A model generated the notes under the pieces. The model was not told the DNA's origin. It saw only the letters and a program-made list of their open reading frames with translations, and made no database searches. Both the position numbers and the translations under genes were made by a program. 64,000 bases of DNA from Paraburkholderia tagetis. GTDB lineage: Bacteria; Pseudomonadota; Gammaproteobacteria; Burkholderiales; Burkholderiaceae. Positions within the stretch are counted from its first letter, which is position 1, and each line of letters begins with the position of its first letter. The stretch covers positions 1-64,000 of the forward strand of contig NZ_JAKLJA010000002.1 of assembly GCF_022213065.1 (NCBI RefSeq), written 5' to 3'. Of this stretch, positions 54,529 to 64,000 are shown piece after piece.

Positions 54529-55414
54529 CGTGCCTCCTCAACGACTGTGCCTCGACCAACTGGCGCGCCATCGCGGCTTCCTCCAGCAACACCTCGATCG
54601 TCGGAACATTGGTATCCCATTCGATGAGCGTCGAAACCACTCCGAAGCGATCGATGGCATGCCGGTAAAGCGCCCAGACGTCGGGCGATACCTGGCTCCC
54701 GTGGTGGTCGACCACGGAATCTGCGGTGACGAGATGTCCGGCCAGATGGATTTCCTGCACCGTGTCCGCCGGGACGCGGTCGATTGCGGCCAAGGCATCT
54801 TCCCCGTGATTGCACTGGTTCACGTAGAGATTGTTGACGTCAAGCAGAATCCCACAACCGGTCCGCCTGACGACCGCCGTGAGAAATTCCATCTCGTTCA
54901 TTTCGTTCTGCCGGAAACGCAGATGACTCGAGATGTTTTCAAGGAGGATGGTCCGCTTCAGCACAGTCTGCATCTGATCGACATGTCGTGTCACTACGTC
55001 GAGCGCCTCATTGGTAAAAGGCAACGGAAGCAAATCGTTTACATGTCGCGTCGGCACGGCCGACCAGCACAGGTGTTCCGAAACGAGCGCCGGTTGGAAC
55101 CGGTCCACTAGCGCAGTAATCCGTTCGAGATGGCCGGTGTCGAGCGATATCGCGGAACCAAGGCCAAGCCCGACCCCATGAAAACTCAGCGGATAATCCC
55201 GCCGAACCTGCTCGAGCACATGGAGATCGAAACCACCGTTGCCCAGATAGTTTTCTGTATGGACTTCCAGCCAGTCCACCGGTTGCTTTTCGTCGAGAAA
55301 ATCGCGGTAGTGTGCATGGCGGAGACCAATGCCCACACCGAGATCGCGACTCGGGCGTGCCGCACAGGCCGCGCGGATACGCGTCGACTCGGGCACTGAT
55401 CGTCCGGTTGCCAT
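54512..55414 (-). CDS. bufB: MNIO enzyme, DUF692 (BufB-like)
   Basis: 300 residues, TIM-barrel multinuclear iron oxidase. Family motifs: [70 protein letters not shown] and VSTLIEWD, which include the iron-binding His, Glu and Asp. MNIO enzymes oxidise Cys in a precursor peptide to oxazolone/thioamide or thiooxazole groups that bind copper. The DUF2282 peptide encoded 7 nt upstream is its expected substrate. Confidence 0.92.
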   Translation of the reverse strand: MATGRSVPESTRIRAACAARPSRDLGVGIGLRHAHYRDFLDEKQPVDWLEVHTENYLGNGGFDLHVLEQVRRDYPLSFHGVGLGLGSAISLDTGHLERITALVDRFQPALVSEHLCWSAVPTRHVNDLLPLPFTNEALDVVTRHVDQMQTVLKRTILLENISSHLRFRQNEMNEMEFLTAVVRRTGCGILLDVNNLYVNQCNHGEDALAAIDRVPADTVQEIHLAGHLVTADSVVDHHGSQVSPDVWALYRHAIDRFGVVSTLIEWDTNVPTIEVLLEEAAMARQLVEAQSLRRHDGQVA

Positions 55415-55421
55415 GATTGCG

Positions 55422-55673
55422 TCAGGCCTCCTTGCCGCCCAGCTTGTCGCACGAGGTCTTCGGCATCATCTTGAAGTCGAGCGGATCGAAATCCTTCTTC
55501 GACTGGCCGGCGCACGCGTGGGCGCCCGTCTTGCTCGCGCAGTCGTTCTGGCCGGCTTTCGCAACACCGTAGCACTTGATTTTGGCTTCGTCGGCTTGCG
55601 CGGTCGCGGAAAGACCGGCGCCGAGGGCACCCGCGAGCGCGGCGGCGATGAGGATACGTCGCTTGTTGTCCAT
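55422..55673 (-). CDS. bufA: DUF2282 bufferin precursor (BufA1-like)
   Basis: 83 residues with a long signal peptide ([23 protein letters not shown]) and a mature part with four conserved Cys at 34, 45, 54 and 75 ([32 protein letters not shown]). This spacing is that of DUF2282 bufferins, peptides modified by MNIO and exported by Tat to bind excess copper. The MNIO and partner genes follow immediately. Expression should come from the ECF-type promoter 80 nt upstream. Confidence 0.92.
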   Translation of the reverse strand: MDNKRRILIAAALAGALGAGLSATAQADEAKIKCYGVAKAGQNDCASKTGAHACAGQSKKDFDPLDFKMMPKTSCDKLGGKEA

Positions 55674-55750
55674 GCTGCAATTCTCCTGGTAGGCCCGATT
55701 AGGGCGACTGGTAAAAAAGGATGACCCTGCGATTTCATGTCAGGTCACTC

Positions 55751-55780
55751 GTTAGACGACTCCAGTCGCGAGCGTTTACA
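55751..55780 (-). promoter_or_regulatory. ECF-type promoter of the bufferin operon
   Basis: Minus-strand TGTAAA, 16 nt, CGTCTAAC; leader of about 70 nt to bufA. Bufferin operons in Caulobacter are controlled by the ECF factor SigF, so ECF control here agrees with known biology. Confidence 0.75.
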
Positions 55781-55938
55781 GCAAATCCTGGCGACTTCGC
55801 CAAGCAGGTTTTTCCGGTAGCCGGTATGCTGTTTCGTTCCGCCGGCGGTACGCATCGTGCCAACCGTCTGCCATCGCCACGTGACGCCGCCCGGGCGACA
55901 TCGCGCGCGAACTGACACCAACGAAGCGGGAGCCTTCC

Positions 55939-56631
55939 ATGTCTGAACACTCTTCACGCCGCCGCATACTCGTCTTCGATGTCAATGAAACATTGCTGGA
56001 CATCGAGGTGCTTCATCCGTTCTTTGCCCGCGTATTCGGCGACGCGGGCGTGATGCGTCAATGGTTTGCGGAGCTGATCCTCTATTCCCAGGCGGTGTCG
56101 CTCAGTGGGGAGTACACCGGGTTCGGGGCCTTGGCGGTGGCCGTGTTGCGAATGGTTGCGGACATCAGGAACGTCGCCCTCACGCCTGCTGATGTCGACG
56201 AATTCGTGACCACGATGGGAGGGCTACCGCCCCATCGGGAAGTACCGGGGGCCCTGACACAATTGGCGGACGCGGGTTTCAGGATGGTGACGTTGACCAA
56301 TTCAACGAGTCCGGCTGGTCAGTCCACGCTCGACAACGCTGGCCTGTCGCACTATTTCGAGAGAATGTTTTCGGTGGATCAAGTCAGACGATTCAAGCCG
56401 AGTCGTGAAGTCTATGCACACGTCGCGAGCGAGCTTGCCGTCGAGCCGGACCGGCTTCGCCTGATCGCCGCGCATACGTGGGACACGCTCGGCGCGATCG
56501 CCGCGGGTTATGCAGCGGCCCTCGTCACGCGACCGGGAAATGCCCCGCTTCCGGTCGGCGTGCAACCCGACATCGTCGCTCCTGATCTCGCTGCGGTAGC
56601 CGACAAAATCATCGTCACCGACACCGCATGA
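55939..56631 (+). CDS. Haloacid dehalogenase type II-like hydrolase
   Basis: 230 residues of the HAD superfamily. The nucleophile Asp is in ILVFDVNETLLD; motif II is MVTLTNSTSPAG, motif III Lys lies in RRFKPSREVY, and the last acidic motif is weakened as LIAAHTWDTLGA. Type II haloacid dehalogenases hydrolyse 2-haloacids. Many annotated members act on other substrates, so the activity is tentative. It is upstream of the TetR gene but separated by about 100 nt. Confidence 0.82.
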   Translation: MSEHSSRRRILVFDVNETLLDIEVLHPFFARVFGDAGVMRQWFAELILYSQAVSLSGEYTGFGALAVAVLRMVADIRNVALTPADVDEFVTTMGGLPPHREVPGALTQLADAGFRMVTLTNSTSPAGQSTLDNAGLSHYFERMFSVDQVRRFKPSREVYAHVASELAVEPDRLRLIAAHTWDTLGAIAAGYAAALVTRPGNAPLPVGVQPDIVAPDLAAVADKIIVTDTA

Positions 56632-56692
56632 GGCGACGACCGAGTAACGCATCCTGACTATGCCGCCCGCCGGCCATGCGGAGCGCACGAAG

Positions 56693-56714
56693 TTTTGGTA
56701 CACTCAGCCTAAAA
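56693..56714. promoter_or_regulatory. Probable TetR operator 1, before tetR
   Basis: TTTTGG, 9 nt, CCTAAA, then A; nearly the same dyad as at 57317-57337, with one base changed. It is 18 nt before the tetR start, fitting autorepression. Confidence 0.55.
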
Positions 56715-56731
56715 TGGAACATGAGGAATTT

Positions 56732-57304
56732 ATGGCAAGACCGATGGAATTCGACCGTGGCGATGCCGTGGCGCGAGCTGTCGACGCGTTCTGGGAATGT
56801 GGTTACGGGGCGCTCTCCGCGAATGAGCTTGCGGAAAGGATGAAAATTGGCAAGTCGTCCTTTTACAACACGTTCGGATCGAAAGCCGAGCTTCTTCAGG
56901 AGGCCGTTGCCAGCTACACGAAGCTGAAAACGGCAGCGCTTCAACACGCTGTGCGCGGACGGAACGTTATGGACGTGCTGCGCGCATTGCTTCGGGACGT
57001 TGCAAAGCGAAATGACGACGGGAGAGGTTGCCTGCTGGTGAATACCGCCGTCGAACTCAGTCGGCACGATGTGGACATTGCCAGCACGACACGGGCCGGC
57101 TTCGAGGCGATGGCAAAGGCATTCGAGGCGCTCATCGTTGCGGGGCAGCAGGCCGGGGAAATCCGCACGGACCTCGACGCCAAGAATCAGGCACGAATTT
57201 TGATTACGAGTATTGCCGGCCTGCGAGTCATGGTCCAGAGCGGCTTTTCCGCAATGGAAATGCGACCTTTCATCGATACGATTCTCGCCAGCATGAGCAT
57301 CTAA
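56732..57304 (+). CDS. TetR-family regulator
   Basis: 190 residues from MARPMEFDRGDAVARA with GAGGA just upstream; an in-frame ATG at 56714 is an alternative. Helix-turn-helix: VARAVDAFWECGYGALSANELAERMKIGKSSFYNTFGSKAELL. The single Cys in RGCLLVNTAVELS is conserved in NemR/AcuR-like sensors of electrophiles. It is followed by an AhpD-like gene with the same operator. Confidence 0.85.
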   Translation: MARPMEFDRGDAVARAVDAFWECGYGALSANELAERMKIGKSSFYNTFGSKAELLQEAVASYTKLKTAALQHAVRGRNVMDVLRALLRDVAKRNDDGRGCLLVNTAVELSRHDVDIASTTRAGFEAMAKAFEALIVAGQQAGEIRTDLDAKNQARILITSIAGLRVMVQSGFSAMEMRPFIDTILASMSI

Positions 57305-57316
57305 TTTTTTTGCCCG

Positions 57317-57337
57317 TTTTGGTCAGTTAGTCCAAAA
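57317..57337. promoter_or_regulatory. Probable TetR operator 2, before ahpD-like gene
   Basis: Perfect dyad TTTTGG, 9 nt, CCAAAA, between tetR and the AhpD-like gene. Confidence 0.6.
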
Positions 57338-57394
57338 TGGATTTCAACCGGAAGATCCGTACGTGTTGCGATCTTCTTTCACAGAGGCACAGCC

Positions 57395-57970
57395 ATGAGC
57401 CAGACCGCACGACTTTCCCTTGCTCCGATCAGCCTTGATACTGCACAAGGGCGCTCCAAGGAAGTACTCGATACCGCACTCAAGCAAGTGGGTTTCATTC
57501 CCAACATGTACTCCGGGATGGCGAATTATCCCGCCATGCTCGACACCTACCTGCACGGCTACAACCTGTTTCGGAAGGAATCGTCGCTGACGCCCGCCGA
57601 GCAGGAAACTGTGTTGCTCACCATCTCCCGTGTCAACGAATGCACCTACTGCATGGCGGCTCACAGCATGATCGCGATAGCCGTATCCAAGACGCCCGCC
57701 GAGGTCGTGCAGGCGATCCGTTCGGACAGACAGATCGATGATCCGAAACTGGGAGCACTGGCCGACTTCACTCGACTGATGGTGATTTCGCGCGGCCGTC
57801 CATCTCCGGAGCAGTTGCACGCATTCATCGAGGCTGGCTATACGGAACGCACCGTCCTCGAGATCATTCTTGCGATCGCTGTCAAAACACTCAGCAACTA
57901 CTCGAACCACGTGTTCCATACGGAAGTTGACCAGAAGTTCAATGATTTCGCCTGGACGCCTGCCGCCTAA
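57395..57970 (+). CDS. AhpD/carboxymuconolactone decarboxylase-family protein
   Basis: 191 residues, all-alpha AhpD-like fold. Active-site motif ECTYCMAAHSM (CxxC plus His) indicates thiol-dependent peroxidase or disulfide activity rather than lactone decarboxylation. It is downstream of the TetR gene and its operator, so it is likely induced by peroxides or electrophiles. Confidence 0.88.
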   Translation: MSQTARLSLAPISLDTAQGRSKEVLDTALKQVGFIPNMYSGMANYPAMLDTYLHGYNLFRKESSLTPAEQETVLLTISRVNECTYCMAAHSMIAIAVSKTPAEVVQAIRSDRQIDDPKLGALADFTRLMVISRGRPSPEQLHAFIEAGYTERTVLEIILAIAVKTLSNYSNHVFHTEVDQKFNDFAWTPAA

Positions 57971-58065
57971 CATCGCGTCGCCAGCCTGCGGCCCGCCTCG
58001 TCGGGCCGTGCAGACTGCAAGCGCCGCCGGTTTCGATTCTCGGACGTCTGTATTCCGCGATGCCG

Positions 58066-58312
58066 CCCCCACCGACTGCTCCTTTGAGACATCCATGATT
58101 TCCTTCGTGAGCCCGTCGGCCTTGTCGGAGGTTGTGAAGATCTCCGCTTTGATGTGTTCGGTGGCCCAGACGTTCGCAAAGAGATTCGGGTGCACACCAA
58201 ATCCGCTGACGCTTGTCACGGTCACGCCGTGGATGTGAAGCGCGCATAAGCGTCGCTCAAGTACCTGCAACATGTCGGGACGCACCACCGGGATAACGCA
58301 TTTCAATTCCAT
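58066..58312 (-). pseudogene. PII-like metal/nitrogen regulator, C-terminus lost
   Basis: The first ~82 residues read as a PII-like protein of the type found in Cus/Czc clusters: MELKCVIPVVRPDMLQVLERRL, HIHGVTVTSVSGFG, HIKAEIFTTSDKADGL. After DVSKEQSVG the family continues with a short GIVAV-type strand, but here the frame enters unrelated sequence and runs antisense through the AhpD gene to 57344. A frameshift or truncation near 58066 is likely. Confidence 0.55.
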
Positions 58313-58348
58313 TGGACCCTCCTGTCCCTGGACTGAAGCGGCCGCCGC

Positions 58349-58636
58349 TCATCCCTTGGGCGCGAATTTCGCGTCGCCGGCCGCCTGCATTTTTCCCACT
58401 TCCGAAATCCCGGCGTGGTGGTTTCGATGGAGGTAATAACCGGGATGTGTTTTGAACGCGCGGTCCACTTGTTGCGGTCCGCTGAGCGAGATTTCCAATG
58501 GAAAGGCGCGTTCAGCTGGTAACAAGTTCGCTTCACTGGCCGAGTGAGTCGTAAGGGTATTCAGAGCGACCAAGAGGCCAATTGCAGCGTGCAACGCAAG
58601 ATGGAGCAGGTCCGCAATTCGACCCATGCGTGCCAT
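58349..58636 (-). CDS. Hypothetical exported protein
   Basis: 95 residues. An N-terminal hydrophobic stretch (LLHLALHAAIGLLVALNTL) could be a signal or anchor. The second half has HPGYYLHRNHHAGI and ends AAGDAKFAPKG. No known family. Its place between the CusF and PII-like genes suggests a metal-related periplasmic role, but expression is uncertain. Confidence 0.45.
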   Translation of the reverse strand: MARMGRIADLLHLALHAAIGLLVALNTLTTHSASEANLLPAERAFPLEISLSGPQQVDRAFKTHPGYYLHRNHHAGISEVGKMQAAGDAKFAPKG

Positions 58637-58730
58637 CGCCAGGATTCATGTGGTCAGTATCGTTGTCCTCCTTCGCCCTGACGGCGCAGGCCGCCCCGAA
58701 GGGCGAGCCTGCGCACGATTCAGCAAACCG

Positions 58731-59078
58731 TCAGGACTGCTTCACCAGCTTCACGATGGTAAGCGTTCCGTTGACGCTTTCGACTCGGACCTTGACCTTG
58801 TCGCCCTCGTGAACCTGGCTGACCATCGCGGCATCCTTGGCCTTGAACGCCATCGTCATCGGCGGCATGCCGACGTTCTCGAGTGCACCGTGCTTCAGCG
58901 TCACCATGCCGCTGGCGGCATCGACCTTTTTCACCTCCGCGTCGGCAAGTGCCGCATTCGACGGCGTCGATGCCGAGGTTTTCGTCGACATGCCGGCCAT
59001 GTCATCGCCGGCGAACGCCGGAGCGGCAAATGCGCCGATAGCACCGGCAGCGACGACGGTAACAAACAGCTTCTTCAT
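58731..59078 (-). CDS. cusF: CusF-like periplasmic Cu/Ag chaperone
   Basis: 115 residues with a signal peptide ending PAFAGD and a CusF OB-fold: [34 protein letters not shown]. The Met pair in PPMTM and the earlier Met-rich stretch are metal ligands. It hands Cu(I) or Ag(I) to the CusB adaptor. The start overlaps the cusA stop by 4 nt. Confidence 0.9.
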   Translation of the reverse strand: MKKLFVTVVAAGAIGAFAAPAFAGDDMAGMSTKTSASTPSNAALADAEVKKVDAASGMVTLKHGALENVGMPPMTMAFKAKDAAMVSQVHEGDKVKVRVESVNGTLTIVKLVKQS

Positions 59079-62000
59079 TGAGTTTCTCCCGATTGGGTGG
59101 ACCGCACTTGCATGCCGGATGGAACTGATTGGAATGACCGCGTCTGATTCAGTTTTCGCACGCGGCGGCGCTGCAACAGGAACCAGGCTGAGGGGATGAC
59201 GAACATGGAAAGCAGCGGCGCCGTAACCATGCCACCCACCATCGGGGCGGCAATACGCTGCATGACTTCGGAGCCGGCACCGTGTCCGACCATGATGGGG
59301 ATAAGGCCCGCAAGAACGACGGCAACCGTCATCGCCTTGGGCCGCACGCGCAGCACGGCACCTTCGCGAATCGCATCGAAGAGCAACGCCTCAGTGAGTG
59401 GCTCGCCCGCTTCCAGCCGACGGTTCAACGCGCCCTTCAGGTAGAGCAGCATCACGACGCCGAATTCGGCCGCCACGCCAGCGAGCGCGATGAAGCCGAC
59501 CGATGTTGCGACGGAGACCGAGTGGCCCAGTACCCAGATGAGCCAAAAACCGCCGACGAGTGCGAACGGCACGGTCGACATCAGCAACAGTGCGTCCGCC
59601 GTGGAATTGAACGTCAGAAACAACAGCACGAAGATGACAACGAGCGTGACCGGGATGACGGTGCGTAGCTTCGCCGCTGCCCGCTTTAGGTACTCGAACT
59701 GTCCCGACCAGGCGATCGAATAGCCCGGTGGCAGCCTGACCTGTTGCACAACGGCCTTCTGCATCGCCTGGACAGCCGATTGAAGGTCCGTATTGCGGAT
59801 ATCAATGTAGACATACCCTGAAAGTCGGGCGTTCTCACTGCGAATCATCGGCGGGCCGTCGGCAATCGTGATGTGTGCAACGTCGCCGAGCCGGATTTGT
59901 GCGCCGCGCTCCGTGACGACCGGCAACTGCCGCAACAGGTCGAGCGAATCGCGTATTTCACGCGGATAGCGGATGTTGATCGGGAAGCGCTCGCGGCCGG
60001 CGATCATCTCCCCGACGTTCTCGCCGCCGATCGCCGACGACACGACCGACTGCACGTCCGCGACCGACAGCCCGTAGCGCGCGGCGGCCAGGCGGTCGAT
60101 GTCGACGTCGATGTAGCGGCCGCCGTTCAGCCTTTCTGCGAGCGCGGACGTCACGCCGGGCACGTGCTTCACCGCGGCTTCGACCTGCGTCGCGATGCGG
60201 TCGATCTGCGTCAGGTCGGGCCCGGAGATCTTGACGCCGACCGGCGTCTTGATCCCGGTGGACAGCATGTCGAGCCGGTTGCGGATTGGCGGCACCCACA
60301 CGTTCGACAGGCCCGGCACCTTGACGGTTCGGTCCAGCTCGTCAACCAGCTTTTCCGGCGTCATGCCCGGCCGCCACTGGCTGCGCGGCTTGAAGTGAAT
60401 CGTCGTTTCGAACATCTCGAGCGGCGCCGGGTCCGTGGCCGTATCAGCGCGCCCGGACTTGCCGAATACCGTCGCCACCTCGGGCACCGTCTTGATGAGG
60501 CGGTCGGTCTGCTGCAGCAACTCGGACGCCTTCTGCGCCGAAATACCCGGCAGCGCGGTAGGCATGTACAGCAAATCGCCCTCGTCGAGCGGCGGCATGA
60601 ACTCGCCCCCGAGACGGGAAACCGGAATGATGGTCAGCGCTAATGCGACGCCCGCCAAGCCGATGGCGAGCCACGGACGCCGCAGGGTTCCGTCGAGCAG
60701 TGGCCGGTACAGCCGAATCAGCACACGGTTGATCGGATTCGCGTTCTCGTGCGGAATGCGCCCACGGACGAGATATCCCATCAGCACTGGCACGAGTGTC
60801 ACCGACAGTCCGGCGGCGGCGGCAATTGTGTAGGTTTTCGTGAACGCGAGCGGCGAGAACAGCTTGCCTTCCTGGCCTTCCAGCGAGAACACCGGAATGA
60901 ACGACAGCGTGATGATGAGCAGCGAGAAGAACAGCGCAGGGCCGACTTCCACCGCCGAGGTTGCTATCAGTTCCCAACGGTGCGCGGCCGACATCGGAGC
61001 GGCTGGATGCGCATGGTCATACGCCTCCAGGTGCTTGTGCGCGTTCTCGATCATGACGATGGCCGCGTCAATCATTGCGCCGATGGCAATCGCGATGCCG
61101 CCGAGCGACATCAGGTTCGCATTCACGCCCTGATAGCGCATGACGATGAACGCAGCCAGGACGCCGAGCGGAAGTGACAGGATCGCAACGAACGCGCTTC
61201 GCAGATGAAACAGGAACGTCGCGCAGACGAGCCCGACGATGATGAATTCCTCGACGAGCTTGTCCTTCAGATTGTCCACCGCGCGTTCGATGAGCTGCGA
61301 GCGGTCGTAAGTCGTGACGACCTCGACACCGGGCGGCAGCGAGCGCCGCAGGTCGGCGAGCTTGGCCTTGACGGCATCGATGGTCGTCAACGCGTTCTTG
61401 CCCGAGCGCATGACGATGACGCCACCCGCGACTTCCCCTTCACCGTTGAGTTCGGCGATGCCGCGACGCATCTCCGGACCGATTTGGATACGCGCCACGT
61501 CGCCCAGCAGCACCGGCGTGCCGGCGTCGTTCGTACGCAGCACGATATTGCGGAAGTCATCGAGCGAGCGCAGGTAGCCGGACGAGCGCACCATGTACTC
61601 CGACTCGGCGAGTTCGACGACCGAGCCGCCGGACTCCTGGTTGGCCTTGCCCAGCGAATCGGCCACCATCGCCTGCGTGATGCCGTAGGCGCGCAGCTTG
61701 TCCGGGTCGAGCACCACCTGATACTGACGCACCATCCCGCCGATGCTGGCGACTTCGGACACATCCGGCACCGACTTCAGCTCGAATTTGAGGAACCAGT
61801 CGTTGAGCGCGCGCAGTTGCCCGAGGTCGTGTTGCCCGCTTCGGTCGACGAGCGCGTACTCGTACACCCAGCCGACGCCGGTCGCATCGGGACCGAGCGA
61901 AACGGTCGCGCCCTGCGGCAGACGGCTTTGCACCAGATTCAGGTACTCCAGCACGCGCGAGCGCGCCCAGTACTGGTCCGTCTTGTCATCGAACAGCACG

Positions 62001-62281
62001 TACACGAACGCGTCGCCGAACGACGAGTATGCGCGAATGGTCTTCGCGCCGGGCACGCCGAGCAGCGTCGTCGCGAGCGGATACGTGACCTGGTCCTCGA
62101 TGACCTGGGGCGCCTTGCCCGGATACGACGCCTTGATGATGACCTGCGTATCCGACAGGTCCGGCAGCGCATCGAGCGGCGTTTCCTTGAGCGAGTAGAC
62201 GCCCCATGCCGTGACGAGCACGGTCGCGAGCAGCACGAGGAAGCGATTGTGAATCGACCAGCGAATGAGGCGCGCAATCAT
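59075..62281 (-). CDS. cusA: CusA-type RND heavy-metal efflux transporter
   Basis: 1068 residues, HME-RND family, 12 membrane helices and two large periplasmic loops. The helix 4 motif [19 protein letters not shown] carries the proton-relay Asp and is characteristic of the Cu/Ag group (CusA/SilA) rather than Czc[20 protein letters not shown] and GVKISGPDL are also typical. It is the inner-membrane pump of a tripartite complex with CusB and CusC. Its start overlaps the cusB stop. Confidence 0.93.
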   Translation of the reverse strand: MIARLIRWSIHNRFLVLLATVLVTAWGVYSLKETPLDALPDLSDTQVIIKASYPGKAPQVIEDQVTYPLATTLLGVPGAKTIRAYSSFGDAFVYVLFDDKTDQYWARSRVLEYLNLVQSRLPQGATVSLGPDATGVGWVYEYALVDRSGQHDLGQLRALNDWFLKFELKSVPDVSEVASIGGMVRQYQVVLDPDKLRAYGITQAMVADSLGKANQESGGSVVELAESEYMVRSSGYLRSLDDFRNIVLRTNDAGTPVLLGDVARIQIGPEMRRGIAELNGEGEVAGGVIVMRSGKNALTTIDAVKAKLADLRRSLPPGVEVVTTYDRSQLIERAVDNLKDKLVEEFIIVGLVCATFLFHLRSAFVAILSLPLGVLAAFIVMRYQGVNANLMSLGGIAIAIGAMIDAAIVMIENAHKHLEAYDHAHPAAPMSAAHRWELIATSAVEVGPALFFSLLIITLSFIPVFSLEGQEGKLFSPLAFTKTYTIAAAAGLSVTLVPVLMGYLVRGRIPHENANPINRVLIRLYRPLLDGTLRRPWLAIGLAGVALALTIIPVSRLGGEFMPPLDEGDLLYMPTALPGISAQKASELLQQTDRLIKTVPEVATVFGKSGRADTATDPAPLEMFETTIHFKPRSQWRPGMTPEKLVDELDRTVKVPGLSNVWVPPIRNRLDMLSTGIKTPVGVKISGPDLTQIDRIATQVEAAVKHVPGVTSALAERLNGGRYIDVDIDRLAAARYGLSVADVQSVVSSAIGGENVGEMIAGRERFPINIRYPREIRDSLDLLRQLPVVTERGAQIRLGDVAHITIADGPPMIRSENARLSGYVYIDIRNTDLQSAVQAMQKAVVQQVRLPPGYSIAWSGQFEYLKRAAAKLRTVIPVTLVVIFVLLFLTFNSTADALLLMSTVPFALVGGFWLIWVLGHSVSVATSVGFIALAGVAAEFGVVMLLYLKGALNRRLEAGEPLTEALLFDAIREGAVLRVRPKAMTVAVVLAGLIPIMVGHGAGSEVMQRIAAPMVGGMVTAPLLSMFVIPSAWFLLQRRRVRKLNQTRSFQSVPSGMQVRSTQSGETQ

Positions 62282-63801
62282 TTTGCGTCTCCGGCAGGTT
62301 CAATCTTCGTCAGCTGATAGCCGGCGTCCGTTTGCTTGAAGACAAAGTGCACGGTTTGCCCGGCCTTGACGTCCGGGAAAGCGTTTGGTGCGGGCTTGTT
62401 GAACGCCATCGTCATCGCGCCCCAGCCGAGCGCGGGAACGGGCTGGTGAGAGAACGTGATGTCCGCGGCGGTGACCTTTTCGACCTTGCCAGTCGTTTCA
62501 TAGGTCTGTGTGGCTGCGGCGGATGCCGGATTGGTAGCGCTGGCGGCGGCACCGCTCTGCAGGCGAGGGAGAACCGATTTCAGGCTGGCTTCGGAATCGA
62601 TGAGGAACTGGCCTGACGCGACGACGGTATCACCTTCGTTCAATCCGTTGAGGACCTCGGTCTCGTTGCCGACGTCATTGCCGATGGTGACAGACGCCGG
62701 TTGAAGGCGACCGTCGCTGTTCTTCACGATGACGACCGAGCGCTTGCCGGTCGTGATGACCGCTTCGGACGGCACGAGCAAACGCGACGCGGCTTTCTGG
62801 CCACCGACGTGCACGCGCATCAACATGCCCGGGGTCAGCCTGAGCGCGCTGTTGTCGATTTCCAGGCGCGCTTGCAGCGTGCGGCTGCTGGTGCTGATGC
62901 CGGGAAGGATTTCCCGGATGTGCCCGGCGAAGTGCTGGGCCGGGTCTCCGGCAAACGTCGCGTCGACCGTCATGCCGGGCTGCACGCTCGTCGCGAGCGC
63001 TTCGGGAATTTCGACGATGAGCCACAGCTTCGACAAGCCGGAGATTTTCGCGAGCGTCTGTCCCGGTGCCACCATCGCACCGTCCCGAACGTTGAGTTCA
63101 CTGACGACGCCCGTCTCCGGCGACGTCAGAACGACGTGTGTTTGCGCTTTGCCAGTCCGATCGAGATCGGCGATGACGCCGTCGGGAATCGACAGCGCAC
63201 GCATGCGCACACGTGACGCCTCGAGCAGACCACCGTCCATGGCACCGTGCCTGAGTGCGAGGTATTCCTCTTGCGGCGCGAGCCAGTCCGGCACGAACAG
63301 CGACGCAATCGGCGCGCCTTTAGCGATGCGCTGCATGGGTGCGCTGGCGTACAGGCGGTCGATGTAGCCTGTCACGCGCGACTGAACAACATCCGAGCGC
63401 GACTCATCGAATTGCGTGGTGCCAACGGCATCGAATCCGCCAGTCGTATCCTGCCGGCGAACGGTCGTATAGCGGATGCCGAGGTTCTGCTGCAGACCCG
63501 GGTCGATCTTGATGCCGTACGAGCCACCGCCTTCATCCGCATAGACGGGTTCGAGCTGCATGTCCATGAAAGGCGATTTGCCCGGCTTGTCGAAATGCTG
63601 GTTCGGCACCATCGGGTCATGCCAATACAGCACCTTTCTGCCGGTCTTCGGATCGAGCTTTTCGCCAGCAGCAGCGACAGCGGTGGGCGCCGCCGCTGCG
63701 CCGATCGACGCGTGGCGTGTACCGATGACGTAGCCTGCCCCGAGCAGGGCCGCGCCGGCGAACACGGTCAGCACGGCGCGCACCAGTGGTTTGCTGGTCA
63801 T
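62278..63801 (-). CDS. cusB: CusB-type periplasmic adaptor with metal-binding ends
   Basis: 507 residues from [16 protein letters not shown], chosen for the GGGAG site. A membrane anchor is followed by a heavy-metal-binding segment ([23 protein letters not shown]), lipoyl and barrel-sandwich domains, and a C-terminal CusF-like domain ([14 protein letters not shown]). Adaptors of this design capture metal themselves and trigger the pump. Two CusF-like modules, one fused and one free, are thus present in the operon. Confidence 0.92.
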   Translation of the reverse strand: MTSKPLVRAVLTVFAGAALLGAGYVIGTRHASIGAAAAPTAVAAAGEKLDPKTGRKVLYWHDPMVPNQHFDKPGKSPFMDMQLEPVYADEGGGSYGIKIDPGLQQNLGIRYTTVRRQDTTGGFDAVGTTQFDESRSDVVQSRVTGYIDRLYASAPMQRIAKGAPIASLFVPDWLAPQEEYLALRHGAMDGGLLEASRVRMRALSIPDGVIADLDRTGKAQTHVVLTSPETGVVSELNVRDGAMVAPGQTLAKISGLSKLWLIVEIPEALATSVQPGMTVDATFAGDPAQHFAGHIREILPGISTSSRTLQARLEIDNSALRLTPGMLMRVHVGGQKAASRLLVPSEAVITTGKRSVVIVKNSDGRLQPASVTIGNDVGNETEVLNGLNEGDTVVASGQFLIDSEASLKSVLPRLQSGAAASATNPASAAATQTYETTGKVEKVTAADITFSHQPVPALGWGAMTMAFNKPAPNAFPDVKAGQTVHFVFKQTDAGYQLTKIEPAGDAK

Positions 63802-63811
63802 GTGTTCTCCC

Positions 63812-64000
63812 TCACTGAGCTGCGGCCATCGTGGACGGCACGACTTGATATTCGAGCTGAGCCCAGGTTTGCGAGACCTCGCGCTTGAGGTCGAGCACCT
63901 GAAGTTGGGCATCCAGTTGAGCGCGACGGGCGGCGAACGTGTCAGCGAGTGGCCCCGTACCGGCGCGATAGGCGGCGTTCGCAAGCTGGACGCGTTGGTC
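63812..64000 (-). CDS. cusC: CusC-type outer-membrane factor, partial
   Basis: Only the C-terminal ~62 residues lie inside the window (LDAQLQVLDLKREVSQTW, ending PSTMAAAQ), typical of TolC-family proteins. The gene continues past the right end. It precedes cusB on the same strand with 10 nt between. Confidence 0.8.
   Translation of the reverse strand, partial: DQRVQLANAAYRAGTGPLADTFAARRAQLDAQLQVLDLKREVSQTWAQLEYQVVPSTMAAAQ

Noticed and set aside
57344..58065. Long PII-like ORF running to 57344
   Set aside because: The part below about 58066 is antisense to the well-supported AhpD-like gene and has no PII similarity.
61205..62317. 370-codon plus-strand ORF
   Set aside because: Antisense shadow of cusA; composition rich in His/Arg/Asp as expected for a shadow of a GC-rich gene.

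Overview
The window looks like an accessory region (genomic island, megaplasmid or secondary chromosome) of a Burkholderiales bacterium, most likely Burkholderia, Paraburkholderia or Caballeronia. This rests on the high GC content, strongly GC-biased third codon positions, a DUF3701-type tyrosine recombinase, and protein families typical of that group. No rRNA, tRNA, CRISPR array or intact IS element was seen. Taxonomy is inferred from gene content only.

Layout. 1-5.1 kb: sparse, with a MbcA/ParS-like protein, a large recombinase and degenerate DNA. 5.2-8.9 kb: a WYL regulator facing a tightly coupled operon of a 68-residue His/Pro-rich peptide ending in Gly, an E2-E1 fusion and a JAB/JAMM peptidase. 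This is a ubiquitin-like conjugation cassette resembling CBASS Cap2/Cap3, but with no cyclase nearby. 9-12 kb: copA-cueR copper export. 12-14.6 kb: DUF427, DUF547 and radical SAM genes. 15-22.8 kb: selenoneine genes senA and senB with a selenate-type ABC transporter that is broken by a sulfide/persulfide module (MFS, persulfide-dioxygenase-like MBL, DsrE, ArsR-rhodanese) and recombinase fragments. 23-34.7 kb: patatin, chemoreceptor, DoxX-NDH2 fusion, TetR, truncated OprM, LysR, disrupted OmpW and a lipoprotein. 35-50 kb: arsenosugar-type genes (ArsS, MTAP-like phosphorylase, three glycosyltransferases, TIGR03169 flavoprotein), two Cys-rich secreted peptides, and a thioredoxin/CcdA/ECF sigma/anti-sigma operon. 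50-55.8 kb: a bufferin-type operon (DUF2282, MNIO DUF692, DUF2063, DoxX) extended by a TVP38-flavoprotein fusion, a zf-HC2 protein and a redoxin. 55.9-64 kb: dehalogenase, TetR/AhpD pair with matching operators, and a CusF-CusA-CusB-CusC copper/silver efflux operon that runs off the end.

The unifying signal is regulatory. Eleven sites in the window match TGTAAN, exactly 16 nt, then CGWCTAA or a near variant, on both strands, and lie upstream of accessory genes or sRNAs. One precedes the operon that encodes the ECF sigma factor, as expected for autoregulation. The set covers the bufferin operon, ArsS, both Cys-rich peptides, the YiiX-like hydrolase, DUF427, a LysR gene, and three paralogous ~90-nt RNAs that each have three stem-loops and an intrinsic terminator. 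I read this as one ECF regulon for soft-metal, metalloid or redox stress.

The strongest candidates for new biology are the cyclase-less conjugation cassette with its unusual candidate modifier, the three-copy sRNA family under ECF control, and the period-4 cysteine peptides in the same regulon. All functions are inferred from sequence; no search or computation could be run.
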